Part shown: piece after piece, positions 1 through 5,931 of the stretch
How the letters are laid out: the number at the start of each line of letters is the position of its first letter
Position numbering within the stretch: position 1 is the stretch's first letter
Assembly: GCA_021731425.1 (NCBI GenBank)
Contig: JAKFXJ010000181.1
Span: 1-6,119, forward strand
Reading direction: 5' to 3'
DNA length: 6,119 nucleotides
Source of the DNA: Limnohabitans sp.
GTDB lineage: Bacteria > Pseudomonadota > Gammaproteobacteria > Burkholderiales > Burkholderiaceae_C
Translations under genes and position numbers: made by a program
Notes under the pieces: model-generated
Database searches by the model: none
What the model saw: only the letters and a program-made list of their open reading frames with translations
What the model was told of the DNA's origin: nothing

Positions 1-398
1 AGGTGGACCAAGCGAACCATCGCGTGACGGTGGGCGCGGGCAGCGCCTACGATTTGTTCCTCACGCGCCACCTGAAACACGCCGCCATCGTGCGTGCCCC
101 CAGCTCGCCTGCGGTGGTCGAGGTGTTCATGGCCCAGCAGCTTGAGGTGGCCGCAGGCGTCAAGCAGCAACTGGAGGCCGATGCCCAGCGCCTGCCCGGC
201 GTGCATCTGCTGCCCGGCCGATTCATGGTGATCCACCAGGCCATGGGTATGCCCGCCCAGCGCAACGAGACAGTGCGGCAGTTTTTGAACGCTTTTGTGG
301 AAGATGCCAAGAAATCGGGCTGGGTGGCCGAGGCCTTTGTGCGCCACCAGATCCAGGGGGCGGCTGTGGCTCCGCTGGGCTATCCCGCACACGACTGA
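1..398 (+). CDS. ABC transporter substrate-binding protein, C-terminal part (cut by window edge)
   Basis: This is the 3' end of a gene whose start lies left of the window; the reading frame is open from base 3 to the TGA at 396-398 and shows 131 residues. The fragment resembles the C-terminal part of family 3 periplasmic solute-binding proteins, which deliver amino acids or related polar compounds to an ABC importer. It opens with a VGAGSAYDLFL stretch, like the 'unique signature before the hinge' segment of these proteins. Next comes an IVRAPSSPAVVEVF stretch, and then a C-terminal lobe in which the ligand would be bound and released. The GTG at base 3 should not be read as a start, because the domain is clearly incomplete. 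The next gene follows on the same strand after 63 bp and may or may not be co-transcribed. Family assignment is by recognition of motifs only; the ligand is unknown. Confidence 0.75.
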   Translation, partial: VDQANHRVTVGAGSAYDLFLTRHLKHAAIVRAPSSPAVVEVFMAQQLEVAAGVKQQLEADAQRLPGVHLLPGRFMVIHQAMGMPAQRNETVRQFLNAFVEDAKKSGWVAEAFVRHQIQGAAVAPLGYPAHD

Positions 399-461
399 GG
401 GCCGTCAAGTCCGGTGATAAATTGGGGTTTGATCTTTCAACCCACCCCAAGAGACCGCCCG

Positions 462-1037
462 ATGACCTCCCCCAAAACCGACCGCCTGCCCGAAATCCCG
501 CGTGAACAAATGACCGACGCACAAAGTGCAGCGGTCGACGAGTTGGTAAGCGGGCCACGTGGCAAACTCTCAGGCCCTTTTGTGCCTTTGATGCGCAGCC
601 CCGAGCTGATGCGACGCTTGCAAAAAGTGGGCGAATACCTGCGCTACGACAACGCCGTGGGTTTACACAATTCGGAATTTGCCGTGCTGGTGGTGGCACG
701 CCACTGGTCACAGCCTGTGGAGTGGCACATCCACAAACCAATCGCCATGAAAGCCGGTGTGAGCGAAGAGACCTGCAATGCGATTGCCGAAGGCCGCCGC
801 CCGCCGAACATGACGGCGCAAGAAACCATGGTGTACGACTTTTTGCAAGAGTTGCTGCACAACCAGTCGGTGAGCGACGTGACTTGGGCGGCCGCACAAA
901 AGATGTTTGGCGACCAGGGGATCATCGACATGACGGCGCACTGCGGCTACTACAGCTTGCTGGCCATGGTGATGAACACCACACGCCGCAGCTTGCCGGA
1001 CAATGCCGCACCGGGCATTGCGCCTTTTCCTCACTGA
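462..1037 (+). CDS. Carboxymuconolactone decarboxylase (CMD)/AhpD-fold family protein
   Basis: The protein has 191 residues. I chose the ATG at 462 because an AAGAGA purine stretch (449-454) sits 7 bases upstream and the sequence from MTSPKTDRLP on looks like the normal family N-terminus; an in-frame GTG at 414 would add 16 unconvincing residues. The helical core carries a LVVARHW segment (residues 76-82) followed by EWHIH (87-91) and AMKAGVS, typical of the CMD branch. In this branch Glu87, His89 and His91 stand where AhpD peroxidase-type members have their CxxC pair. There is no CxxC, so peroxidase activity is unlikely. Known relatives include gamma-carboxymuconolactone decarboxylase of the protocatechuate pathway, but many members are uncharacterised and this one stands outside any pca cluster. 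It is probably cytoplasmic, as no signal peptide is visible. It converges on the cupin gene, leaving 27 bp between the two stop codons. Confidence 0.85.
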   Translation: MTSPKTDRLPEIPREQMTDAQSAAVDELVSGPRGKLSGPFVPLMRSPELMRRLQKVGEYLRYDNAVGLHNSEFAVLVVARHWSQPVEWHIHKPIAMKAGVSEETCNAIAEGRRPPNMTAQETMVYDFLQELLHNQSVSDVTWAAAQKMFGDQGIIDMTAHCGYYSLLAMVMNTTRRSLPDNAAPGIAPFPH

Positions 1038-1061
1038 AGATCTGAACGAAGCTTCGTGGAC

Positions 1062-1084
1062 CGCTCAACCGAAGGCGTTGAGCG
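1062..1084 (+). terminator. Hairpin between convergent genes, possible terminator
   Basis: CGCTCAAC (1062-1069) and GTTGAGCG (1077-1084) form a perfect 8-bp stem with a 7-base loop, 24 bases after the stop of the CMD-family gene. Only three T residues follow on the plus strand, and on the minus strand the hairpin is followed by GTCC, so the classic U-tract is weak or absent. The stem contains the TGA stop codon and last codons of the cupin gene. A 12-base palindrome (ACGAAGCTTCGT, 1046-1057) lies just to its left. It may act as a weak terminator for rightward transcription or protect 3' ends; this is inference from structure alone. Confidence 0.45.
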
Positions 1085-1559
1085 TTTGCCCACCCGCCTG
1101 CACCGGATGCGCATGCACCAGCACCACGGCCATGACGCAAGTCTCAGTGCCTCGGTTGATCCAGTTGTGCACCGTACCGCGCTGCACCATGACGTCGCCA
1201 GCCTTCAGATGAACTTCCTCGCCAGACTCTAGTTCCATGTCGATTTCACCTGACATGACCACGATGTAATCGACCGAATCGGTGCGATGTACACGCTGCT
1301 GCACTCCGGGATGGAAGTCAAGAATGCGGAAGACTGTGCCGTTTTCGATCACCGAAAATTTGCCCTCGCGCTTGCCTGCGTCCACATGGCCGTTGTTGTT
1401 GGCGGGGTTGGTGTCGGTGGTCCACACATTGCACACAAAACCATTGGGCCGGCCTTGGCGGTAGTGGCTGCAGACTTCGTCAATCTCCACGATGGCTTTG
1501 CCTTGGTCATCGTGACCGGTGACGATGCGGCGAATGGACGGGTTGCTCGGGGTGGTCAT
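1065..1559 (-). CDS. Small cupin-domain protein
   Basis: This is a 164-residue protein with one cupin beta-barrel, the last gene of the five-gene leftward operon. Cupin motif 1 is visible as G85-(5)-H91-x-T93-(3)-D97-(6)-G104, within HRTDSVDY. Motif 2 is GDVMVQRGTVHNWIN (121-135), with His131 and Asn135. The first-motif second histidine is Thr93 and the usual glutamate is Asp97, so the metal site would be His91, Asp97 and His131 at most, if a metal is bound at all. The start is well supported: AAGGAG (1568-1573, minus strand) sits 8 bases upstream of the ATG. No signal peptide is seen, so it is probably cytoplasmic. Cupins of this size include dioxygenases, isomerases and non-enzymatic binding proteins; the sequence does not say which applies. 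Position at the end of a catabolic-looking operon suggests a metabolic accessory role. Confidence 0.85.
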   Translation of the reverse strand: MTTPSNPSIRRIVTGHDDQGKAIVEIDEVCSHYRQGRPNGFVCNVWTTDTNPANNNGHVDAGKREGKFSVIENGTVFRILDFHPGVQQRVHRTDSVDYIVVMSGEIDMELESGEEVHLKAGDVMVQRGTVHNWINRGTETCVMAVVLVHAHPVQAGGQTLNAFG

Positions 1560-1567
1560 TCGATAGG

Positions 1568-1573
1568 CTCCTT
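1568..1573 (-). promoter_or_regulatory. Ribosome binding site of the cupin gene
   Basis: AAGGAG on the minus strand lies 8 bases before the ATG at 1559, in the 24-bp gap after the alpha/beta hydrolase stop. It supports both the start choice and independent ribosome loading on the cupin cistron. Confidence 0.75.
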
Positions 1574-1583
1574 GGAAATCGGT

Positions 1584-2432
1584 TCAGTGGGCATCATGGC
1601 CCATGCGGCGCAGAAAATCGGCCATGGCTGTCGCCAGGGTTTCTTCGTGCGGGGCCCAAGCCGAGAAGGGCAAAGCGGGCACGTCTTCGTCCGTCACCGG
1701 CAACTCGAACAATTCGCAGCCGGGGATCAGGGCCGCCGCTTCGCGGCCGTGGCGGGATACATGGGTTTTGTCGTTGCCGGGCACTACCCAAGTGGGCACA
1801 CGGATGGACTGCAGGTCCTCGATGGTCATGCCCAGCACCGGTTCACGCGGGCCTTGCAAAAAAATCTGAAGCCAGTGGCGCATGACGGCGATGTATTGCC
1901 GGGGGTCCATGGCCATCAGGCGGCCCTGGTTATCAGGGTCGGCAGCGATCAGTTCCTGGTAATAGGGCGTGGCACACACCGCAGCCATGCCGCCTTGCTC
2001 TGCCGCGCGAATGAACTGGCCGTAATAGTTGTCGGGCAAGCGGCCGGCAGTGAAGGCCCCGCCCGTGATGCGCAGCAAGAGCAAGCCATGCACCACCTTG
2101 GGGTGACGCAAGCTGGTCAACAGGGCAAGCCGCGCCCCTGAAGATCCGCCGCCAAAAAACGCGGGCACAGCGTTCAGGTGCTGCATCAGCTGCACCCAGT
2201 CGTCAGCCCAAATGTCTTCTTCCCCCCGCTCACCTTCGATCAACACCTGCGAAGCCCCGGTGTTGCGCCGATCGTGTAGCACCACCCGAAACCCCAAGGC
2301 CGCGATGCGGCGCGCCAAGGGCAAAAATTCGGCACCGCTGCGCCGACCGCCCGACACCAGCGCCAGCCAGGGGCCTTGGTCGCCCACAACCTCGTAATGC
2401 AGGCGAACGCCTTCGGTGTTCACAAAGTCCAT
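1584..2432 (-). CDS. Alpha/beta hydrolase
   Basis: The 282-residue protein has the single-domain alpha/beta-hydrolase plan. The N-terminal strand EGVRLHYEVVGDQGP leads to LVSGG (25-29), in the place of the usual HG oxyanion loop. DRRNTGAS (54-61) matches the D-x-R-G-x-G-x-S turn. The nucleophile elbow is GGSSG (95-99), with Ser97 as the likely nucleophile. A plausible acid is Asp221 in PGNDKTH, and the catalytic histidine is probably His262 in WAPHEE near the C-terminus, though His224 and His228 are alternatives. A cap region lies at about 125-205. Such enzymes hydrolyse esters, amides or C-C bonds; the substrate cannot be told. No signal peptide is seen. The ATG follows the amidase TGA after 3 bases (TGA-GCC-ATG) with only a weak Shine-Dalgarno, so its translation is probably coupled to the amidase gene. 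Confidence 0.88.
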   Translation of the reverse strand: MDFVNTEGVRLHYEVVGDQGPWLALVSGGRRSGAEFLPLARRIAALGFRVVLHDRRNTGASQVLIEGERGEEDIWADDWVQLMQHLNAVPAFFGGGSSGARLALLTSLRHPKVVHGLLLLRITGGAFTAGRLPDNYYGQFIRAAEQGGMAAVCATPYYQELIAADPDNQGRLMAMDPRQYIAVMRHWLQIFLQGPREPVLGMTIEDLQSIRVPTWVVPGNDKTHVSRHGREAAALIPGCELFELPVTDEDVPALPFSAWAPHEETLATAMADFLRRMGHDAH

Positions 2433-2435
2433 GGC

Positions 2436-3863
2436 TCAATCCAGCAACACAGGCAAGCGCCAGCCGATGGCCGATGCCACCGCATGGGCCACCTGCAACA
2501 AATGCCCCTCGCCGTGCATCGCAGCGCCGATCTGCAAAGCCATGGGCAAGCCTTGGGTGGACACGCCCATGGGGCAGGTCAAAGCGGGGTGGCCTGTCAG
2601 GCTGAACAAGCGGTTGCAAGCACTGCGCTGCCCGGTGGGGTTGGCCATCAGGGCTTGCAAGGTTTCGGGCAGAGCTTCGCGGCCTGGCCACATCAGCACG
2701 TCCACCTGCTCAGCCAGCAAAGCGCTGACCTGTTGTTGCCACACATCGGCCTGCACGCTGGCTGCTTGGTAACTGTTTAAAGTCAGCTTCGCTGCACCCG
2801 CCAGTTTTTGGCGCAAGCCCTGGCCCAGATCTTCGGGTTGGTCGCGCCAAATGTGCTGCAGTTGTTGAAACGCTTCGTAAGCAATCAAGGTGTTGGCCAC
2901 CTGCACCACGGAGGGCTGTGACGGCAATTCCACCATGACAACCTGCGCACCTTCAGCTTGCAGTTTTTGCAGTGTCTCGTCAAAACAAGCCTGGATCTGT
3001 GGGTCATGCGTGGCCTGTCCATTCTCGGCGTTGTGCCACTGCCCCGCAGGCACGCCAATGCGCAGCCCCCGAAGCACCGAACGCTGCTCATCGGCGGTAC
3101 ACGCGATGGCCACATCGCTGCCGTGCCAGGCGTCCCAGATCAGGGCCTGGTCCAGCGCGGTGCGCGTCAAAAATCCAGCCACATCCAGGCTGGGGGCCAA
3201 GGCGATCACGCCCGACAGGGGGTAAGCATGGCGCGTTGGCTTGAGGCCCACCACACCACAGGCGGCTGCCGGGTGGCGGATGGAGCCGCCGGTGTCGGTG
3301 CCCGTGGCCGCCAGGCAAAAGCCTGCCGCCACGGCCGCACCTGCGCCGCTGCTGGAACTGCCGGGCATGTGCGCCAGATGCCAAGGGTTGCGCGTAGGCG
3401 GAAACAAATCATCTTCTGAGGGCGAGCCGAAGGCAAATTCATGGCAAGCCGTTTTGCCCAAACTGATCACACCCAAACGCTCCAGGCCCGTCACCAGGGT
3501 GGCGCTGACCGTGGGCACCCAATTGCGCAGATGCCGCGAGTGCGCGGTGGTGCGCACGCCTTGCGTGAGGTACACATCCTTGTGCGCCATGGGGATGCCA
3601 TGCAAAGGCCCCCGGTACTGGCCTTGCGCGATCTCGCGGGTGGCCTGGTGTGCCGCTTGCATGGCGGCATCGAGTGTGGGCGTCACAAAGGCGTTCACTT
3701 GCGCATCGAGTCGCTCCATGCGGTCGATGCAGGCCTGAACCAGCTGCACCGGCGTGATGGTCGCTTGCCGAATCAGGGCACTGGCTTGCGCCAGTGACAA
3801 GGCATGCACGGGCGTGTCGGCATGCGCCTCAGCGCAAGGATTCAAGGGCGTCTGTCGGCTCAT
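2436..3863 (-). CDS. Amidase-signature family hydrolase
   Basis: The 475-residue protein belongs to the amidase-signature family (relatives: GatA, FAAH, malonamidase), which hydrolyses carboxamides through a Ser-cisSer-Lys triad. All three residues are present at family spacing: Lys95 in MAHKDVY, cis-Ser170 in PGSSSSG and nucleophile Ser194 in DTGGSIRHP. The gaps of 75 and 24 residues match those I recall for FAAH (142/217/241). The strongly conserved GLKPT block follows at 206-210. The usual GGSS is GSSS here, Gly to Ser at 169. Length is normal for the family. GatA itself is unlikely, since no gatB or gatC adjoins and the context is catabolic. The protein is cytoplasmic by lack of a signal peptide. 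The ATG lies 3 bases after the preceding stop (TGA-GGC-ATG) without a good Shine-Dalgarno, suggesting coupled translation. Substrate unknown. Confidence 0.92.
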   Translation of the reverse strand: MSRQTPLNPCAEAHADTPVHALSLAQASALIRQATITPVQLVQACIDRMERLDAQVNAFVTPTLDAAMQAAHQATREIAQGQYRGPLHGIPMAHKDVYLTQGVRTTAHSRHLRNWVPTVSATLVTGLERLGVISLGKTACHEFAFGSPSEDDLFPPTRNPWHLAHMPGSSSSGAGAAVAAGFCLAATGTDTGGSIRHPAAACGVVGLKPTRHAYPLSGVIALAPSLDVAGFLTRTALDQALIWDAWHGSDVAIACTADEQRSVLRGLRIGVPAGQWHNAENGQATHDPQIQACFDETLQKLQAEGAQVVMVELPSQPSVVQVANTLIAYEAFQQLQHIWRDQPEDLGQGLRQKLAGAAKLTLNSYQAASVQADVWQQQVSALLAEQVDVLMWPGREALPETLQALMANPTGQRSACNRLFSLTGHPALTCPMGVSTQGLPMALQIGAAMHGEGHLLQVAHAVASAIGWRLPVLLD

Positions 3864-3866
3864 GCC

Positions 3867-4775
3867 TCAAGGCACTGGCAGCGGGCTAGCTTGCTGAAAC
3901 CACTGGCTGATTTCAGAGCCGTTCCAGAACACCACACCGGGCTGCTTGGCCAAAAACTCCAGCATCATTTCAAAATAGCGGATGCGGTGTGCAGCACCCG
4001 AGATGTAGGGATGCACCCCAAACGCCATGATGCGGGCGCTGTCAGCCGACTCGGCGTACAGTCGCTCAAACGCATCTTGGGTGCGCAGCAGCATGGCGTC
4101 CGAACGCTCGTGCGAAGTGAGCATGATGTTGATGTCGTTGAGCTCGATGGTGTAGGGCACCGAGACCAGCGGTCCATGTTGGGTGTGCACGTATTGCGGC
4201 TGGTCGTCGAGCACCCAATCGCCAAACCAAGACATGCCCAACTCTTTGATCAGGTCGGGGGTCTCCAGCGTCTGGCTGCGCCCCGGGCCCAACCAGCCTT
4301 GTGGGCGCTGGCCAGTAAAGCGGGTCAGCACGTCCAGCGTCTGCTGCATCATGGCCCGCTCGTCCGGGATTTTCTGGATCGGAATTTGTTCGTAGCAATG
4401 CGCCATGAATTCCCAACCCGCGTCGAGCGCGGCTTGCGTCACGCGTGGGCGGGTTTCGCACACCTTGGCATTGATCGACAGGGTCGGGCGAACACCGACA
4501 TTTTTGAAAGCGTCCATCAGGCGCCACACCCCTACCCGCATGCCGTATTCATGCCAAGTCCAGTTGGGCACATCGGGCACAGGCGCTTGGCCACCGGGTG
4601 GCGGCGACACCATGCGCGGCATGGGACGCGAGATGTCCCACTCTTCGATGTTGACCACCGGCCAAACCACCAAACGCACACCTTCGGGCAAGCGCAACGG
4701 CGGCCTGTCGACGATGGCCGAAAAAGGCAGGCGGTCTTGGGGACGCAACACCCCATTGTTCATCTCAAAACTCAT
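3867..4775 (-). CDS. Polysaccharide-deacetylase-fold protein, PuuE/allantoinase-like
   Basis: This 302-residue protein resembles the PuuE branch of the carbohydrate esterase 4 (NodB) fold rather than true chitin or peptidoglycan deacetylases. Visible family marks are WHEYGMRVGVWRLMDAF (74-90), ATLSINAK-like PTLSINAKV (97-105), WEFMAHCYEQ (121-130), GWLGPGRSQT (160-169) and VHPYISGAAHR (254-264). The classic CE4 metal motif TFDD is absent; NIEEWD (42-47) stands in the equivalent region, and the HxxxH zinc pair is also not present, as in metal-independent PuuE. PuuE opens the ring of allantoin, so a cyclic amide or ureide substrate is conceivable, but many relatives are uncharacterised. There is no signal peptide, arguing for a small cytoplasmic substrate rather than a cell-wall polymer. 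The start overlaps the receptor stop by one base (TGATG), and GGGGGAG (4783-4789) lies 7 bases upstream. Confidence 0.85.
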   Translation of the reverse strand: MSFEMNNGVLRPQDRLPFSAIVDRPPLRLPEGVRLVVWPVVNIEEWDISRPMPRMVSPPPGGQAPVPDVPNWTWHEYGMRVGVWRLMDAFKNVGVRPTLSINAKVCETRPRVTQAALDAGWEFMAHCYEQIPIQKIPDERAMMQQTLDVLTRFTGQRPQGWLGPGRSQTLETPDLIKELGMSWFGDWVLDDQPQYVHTQHGPLVSVPYTIELNDINIMLTSHERSDAMLLRTQDAFERLYAESADSARIMAFGVHPYISGAAHRIRYFEMMLEFLAKQPGVVFWNGSEISQWFQQASPLPVP

Positions 4776-5758
4776 CAGTTCACTCCCCCGGGAATCGAAG
4801 CGGCAATTTGGCGCAACTTCGCGGTTTCGCTGCGGATTTCCTGCACCATTTGCTCCGGAGTGCTGCCCACAAGGCTCATGCCCATGTTGTTGAGTCTGCG
4901 TTGCACATCCGGATCAGCCAATGCGGTTTTGACTGAGGCATTCAAACGCGCCTGGATGTCGGCAGGCAGGCCTTTGGGGGCGAAGATGCCCACCCAATAG
5001 GTCAGGTCATAACCCGTCAAGCCGGCTTCACCCAAAGTGGGCACGTCCGGGTAGCGCGGGTCACGTACCGAGCTGGTGGTACCCAGAAAATTCACCTTGC
5101 CTGCATCGATGTGCGGCTTGGCTGCGCCGTCAAAAATCACCTGACACACCCCCGCAAGGACATCCTGCATGCCAGGGCCAGAACCTTTGTAAGGCACATG
5201 CACCATGTCAATTTTGGCCATGGCGTTGAACAACTCGCCCGCAAAGTGCAAACCACTGCCCATGCCCGAGGTGGCGTAATTGATCTTGCCCTTGTTTTTG
5301 GGGTCGCGGGCATAGGTCAAAAATTCTGGCAAAGTTTTGGCGGGCACTGAGGGGTTGACCACCATCAGCAAACCGTATTTACCCACCAATGAAATCGGCG
5401 TGAAGTCATTCACGGGGTCGTACGACAGAGACTTTTCTACCACCGCCATGTAGGTCTTGGTGCCGTTGGTGGTCATGAGCAACTGGTAGCCGTCCGGCGC
5501 CATTTTGGTGACCGCCTCGCTGCCAATGCGGCCACCGCCCCCAGCACGATTTTCAATGACAATGTTTTGACCCAGATTGCGCGACATGGCCTCGGCAATG
5601 ATGCGACTGGCCTGGTCTGAAAATCCGCCCGCTGCGTAAGGCACGATGGCCTTGATGGGACGCTGCGGGTAGGTTTGCGCCTGAGCTGAGGCGATGGTGG
5701 CGCTGGCCAACAGGCCACAGCCCAACCAGGCCAGGAGTTTGCGTTTGGATGCTGTCAT
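4775..5758 (-). CDS. Bug/TTT-family periplasmic solute-binding receptor
   Basis: The 327-residue protein is a typical Bug-type receptor of the tripartite tricarboxylate transporter family, greatly expanded in Burkholderiales. The N-terminus has KRK at 5-7, a hydrophobic core to about 23 and an export cleavage site, probably ASAQA before QTYPQRPIK (28-36). Ligand-contact loops are visible as PYAAGGFSD (40-48) and YATSGMGSGLH (161-171), and ENRAGGGGRIGS, DFTPIS, VPYKGSGP and YPDVPTLGE are further family marks. Characterised Bug proteins bind carboxylates, amino acids or nicotinate-like compounds. The frame is open up to an ATG at 5893, but the ATG at 5758 is preferred because it has AAAGGGG 8 bases upstream and places the signal peptide at the N-terminus. 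It is the first gene of the operon. No TctA/TctB membrane genes are in the window, so it is an orphan receptor here, as is common. Confidence 0.93.
   Translation of the reverse strand: MTASKRKLLAWLGCGLLASATIASAQAQTYPQRPIKAIVPYAAGGFSDQASRIIAEAMSRNLGQNIVIENRAGGGGRIGSEAVTKMAPDGYQLLMTTNGTKTYMAVVEKSLSYDPVNDFTPISLVGKYGLLMVVNPSVPAKTLPEFLTYARDPKNKGKINYATSGMGSGLHFAGELFNAMAKIDMVHVPYKGSGPGMQDVLAGVCQVIFDGAAKPHIDAGKVNFLGTTSSVRDPRYPDVPTLGEAGLTGYDLTYWVGIFAPKGLPADIQARLNASVKTALADPDVQRRLNNMGMSLVGSTPEQMVQEIRSETAKLRQIAASIPGGVN
4783..4789 (-). promoter_or_regulatory. Ribosome binding site of the deacetylase-fold gene
   Basis: GGGGGAG on the minus strand, inside the last codons of the receptor gene, sits 7 bases before the ATG at 4775. 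Together with the TGATG overlap it supports that start and coupled translation of the two cistrons. Confidence 0.7.
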
Positions 5759-5766
5759 TGAAATGA

Positions 5767-5773
5767 CCCCTTT
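5767..5773 (-). promoter_or_regulatory. Ribosome binding site that decides the receptor start
   Basis: AAAGGGG on the minus strand is 8 bases upstream of the ATG at 5758. It selects this start over the in-frame ATG at 5893, which would place 45 extra residues before the signal peptide. Confidence 0.7.
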
Positions 5774-5801
5774 CAGTTGTCTCTTGGTGGGTTCGATGTT
5801 T

Positions 5802-5818
5802 CGGGGGGTTACCCCCCG
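5802..5818 (-). promoter_or_regulatory. GC-rich hairpin in the receptor leader
   Basis: CGGGGGG and CCCCCCG flank TTA (plus-strand reading) in a perfect 17-base palindrome, 43 bases upstream of the receptor ATG. If transcription starts near 5830 the hairpin lies about 12 bases from the mRNA 5' end. No T-run follows on either strand, so it does not look like a terminator. It may stabilise the mRNA 5' end or be a protein-binding site; the function is inference. Confidence 0.5.
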
Positions 5819-5836
5819 TTCTGTACAACAAAAATC

Positions 5837-5865
5837 AGTATGCGTGCCGGTTTTTGGCTTGGCAA
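5837..5865 (-). promoter_or_regulatory. Candidate sigma-70 promoter of the five-gene operon
   Basis: On the minus strand TTGCCA (5865-5860, five of six bases matching TTGACA) and CATACT (5842-5837, four of six matching TATAAT) are separated by exactly 17 bp. Transcription would start near 5830, giving a leader of about 72 bases. This is the best minus-strand promoter match I found upstream of the receptor gene. Confidence 0.5.
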
Positions 5866-5910
5866 TCGGGTGATCCCGCTTAGAAGCTCGCAAAGGGGTT
5901 TGTCGCTTCA

Positions 5911-5931
5911 GTATTCCGAATCATGGAATAC
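5911..5931. promoter_or_regulatory. Inverted repeat, candidate operator
   Basis: GTATTCC (5911-5917) and GGAATAC (5925-5931) are perfect 7-base arms around a 7-base spacer, 14 identical paired positions in all. Its centre is about 90 bp upstream of the predicted transcription start, a position that would suit an activator or a distal repressor site. The size and symmetry fit a dimeric regulator such as an IclR, GntR or LysR family protein, but none is encoded in the window and the assignment is inference. Confidence 0.5.

Noticed and set aside
423..450. Imperfect hairpin between the solute-binding protein gene and the CMD-family gene
   Set aside because: Only five consecutive pairs (GGGTT with AACCC) plus mismatches and no T-run; too weak to call a terminator.
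223..897. A 224-codon open frame on the minus strand opposite the solute-binding protein end and the CMD-family gene
   Set aside because: The product is Arg- and Pro-rich, of low complexity, and spans the boundary of two recognised plus-strand genes.
1287..2141. A 284-codon open frame on the plus strand opposite the cupin and alpha/beta hydrolase genes
   Set aside because: It has no family motif, and both opposite-strand genes have complete motifs and sensible starts.
3804..5000. A 398-codon open frame on the plus strand, antisense to the deacetylase-fold and receptor genes
   Set aside because: Its translation is rich in His, Arg, Gln and Gly with no recognisable domain, it lies opposite two well-supported genes, and such long antisense frames are common in GC-rich DNA.
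5705..5730. Possible lipobox cysteine (Cys14) in the receptor signal peptide
   Set aside because: The residues before it, W-L-G-C, do not fit a lipobox, and a standard cleavage site follows further on.
5759..5893. N-terminal extension of the receptor gene to the ATG at 5893
   Set aside because: The extra 45 residues are polar, would sit in front of a signal peptide, and would run through the predicted promoter and hairpin; the internal ATG has a good Shine-Dalgarno.
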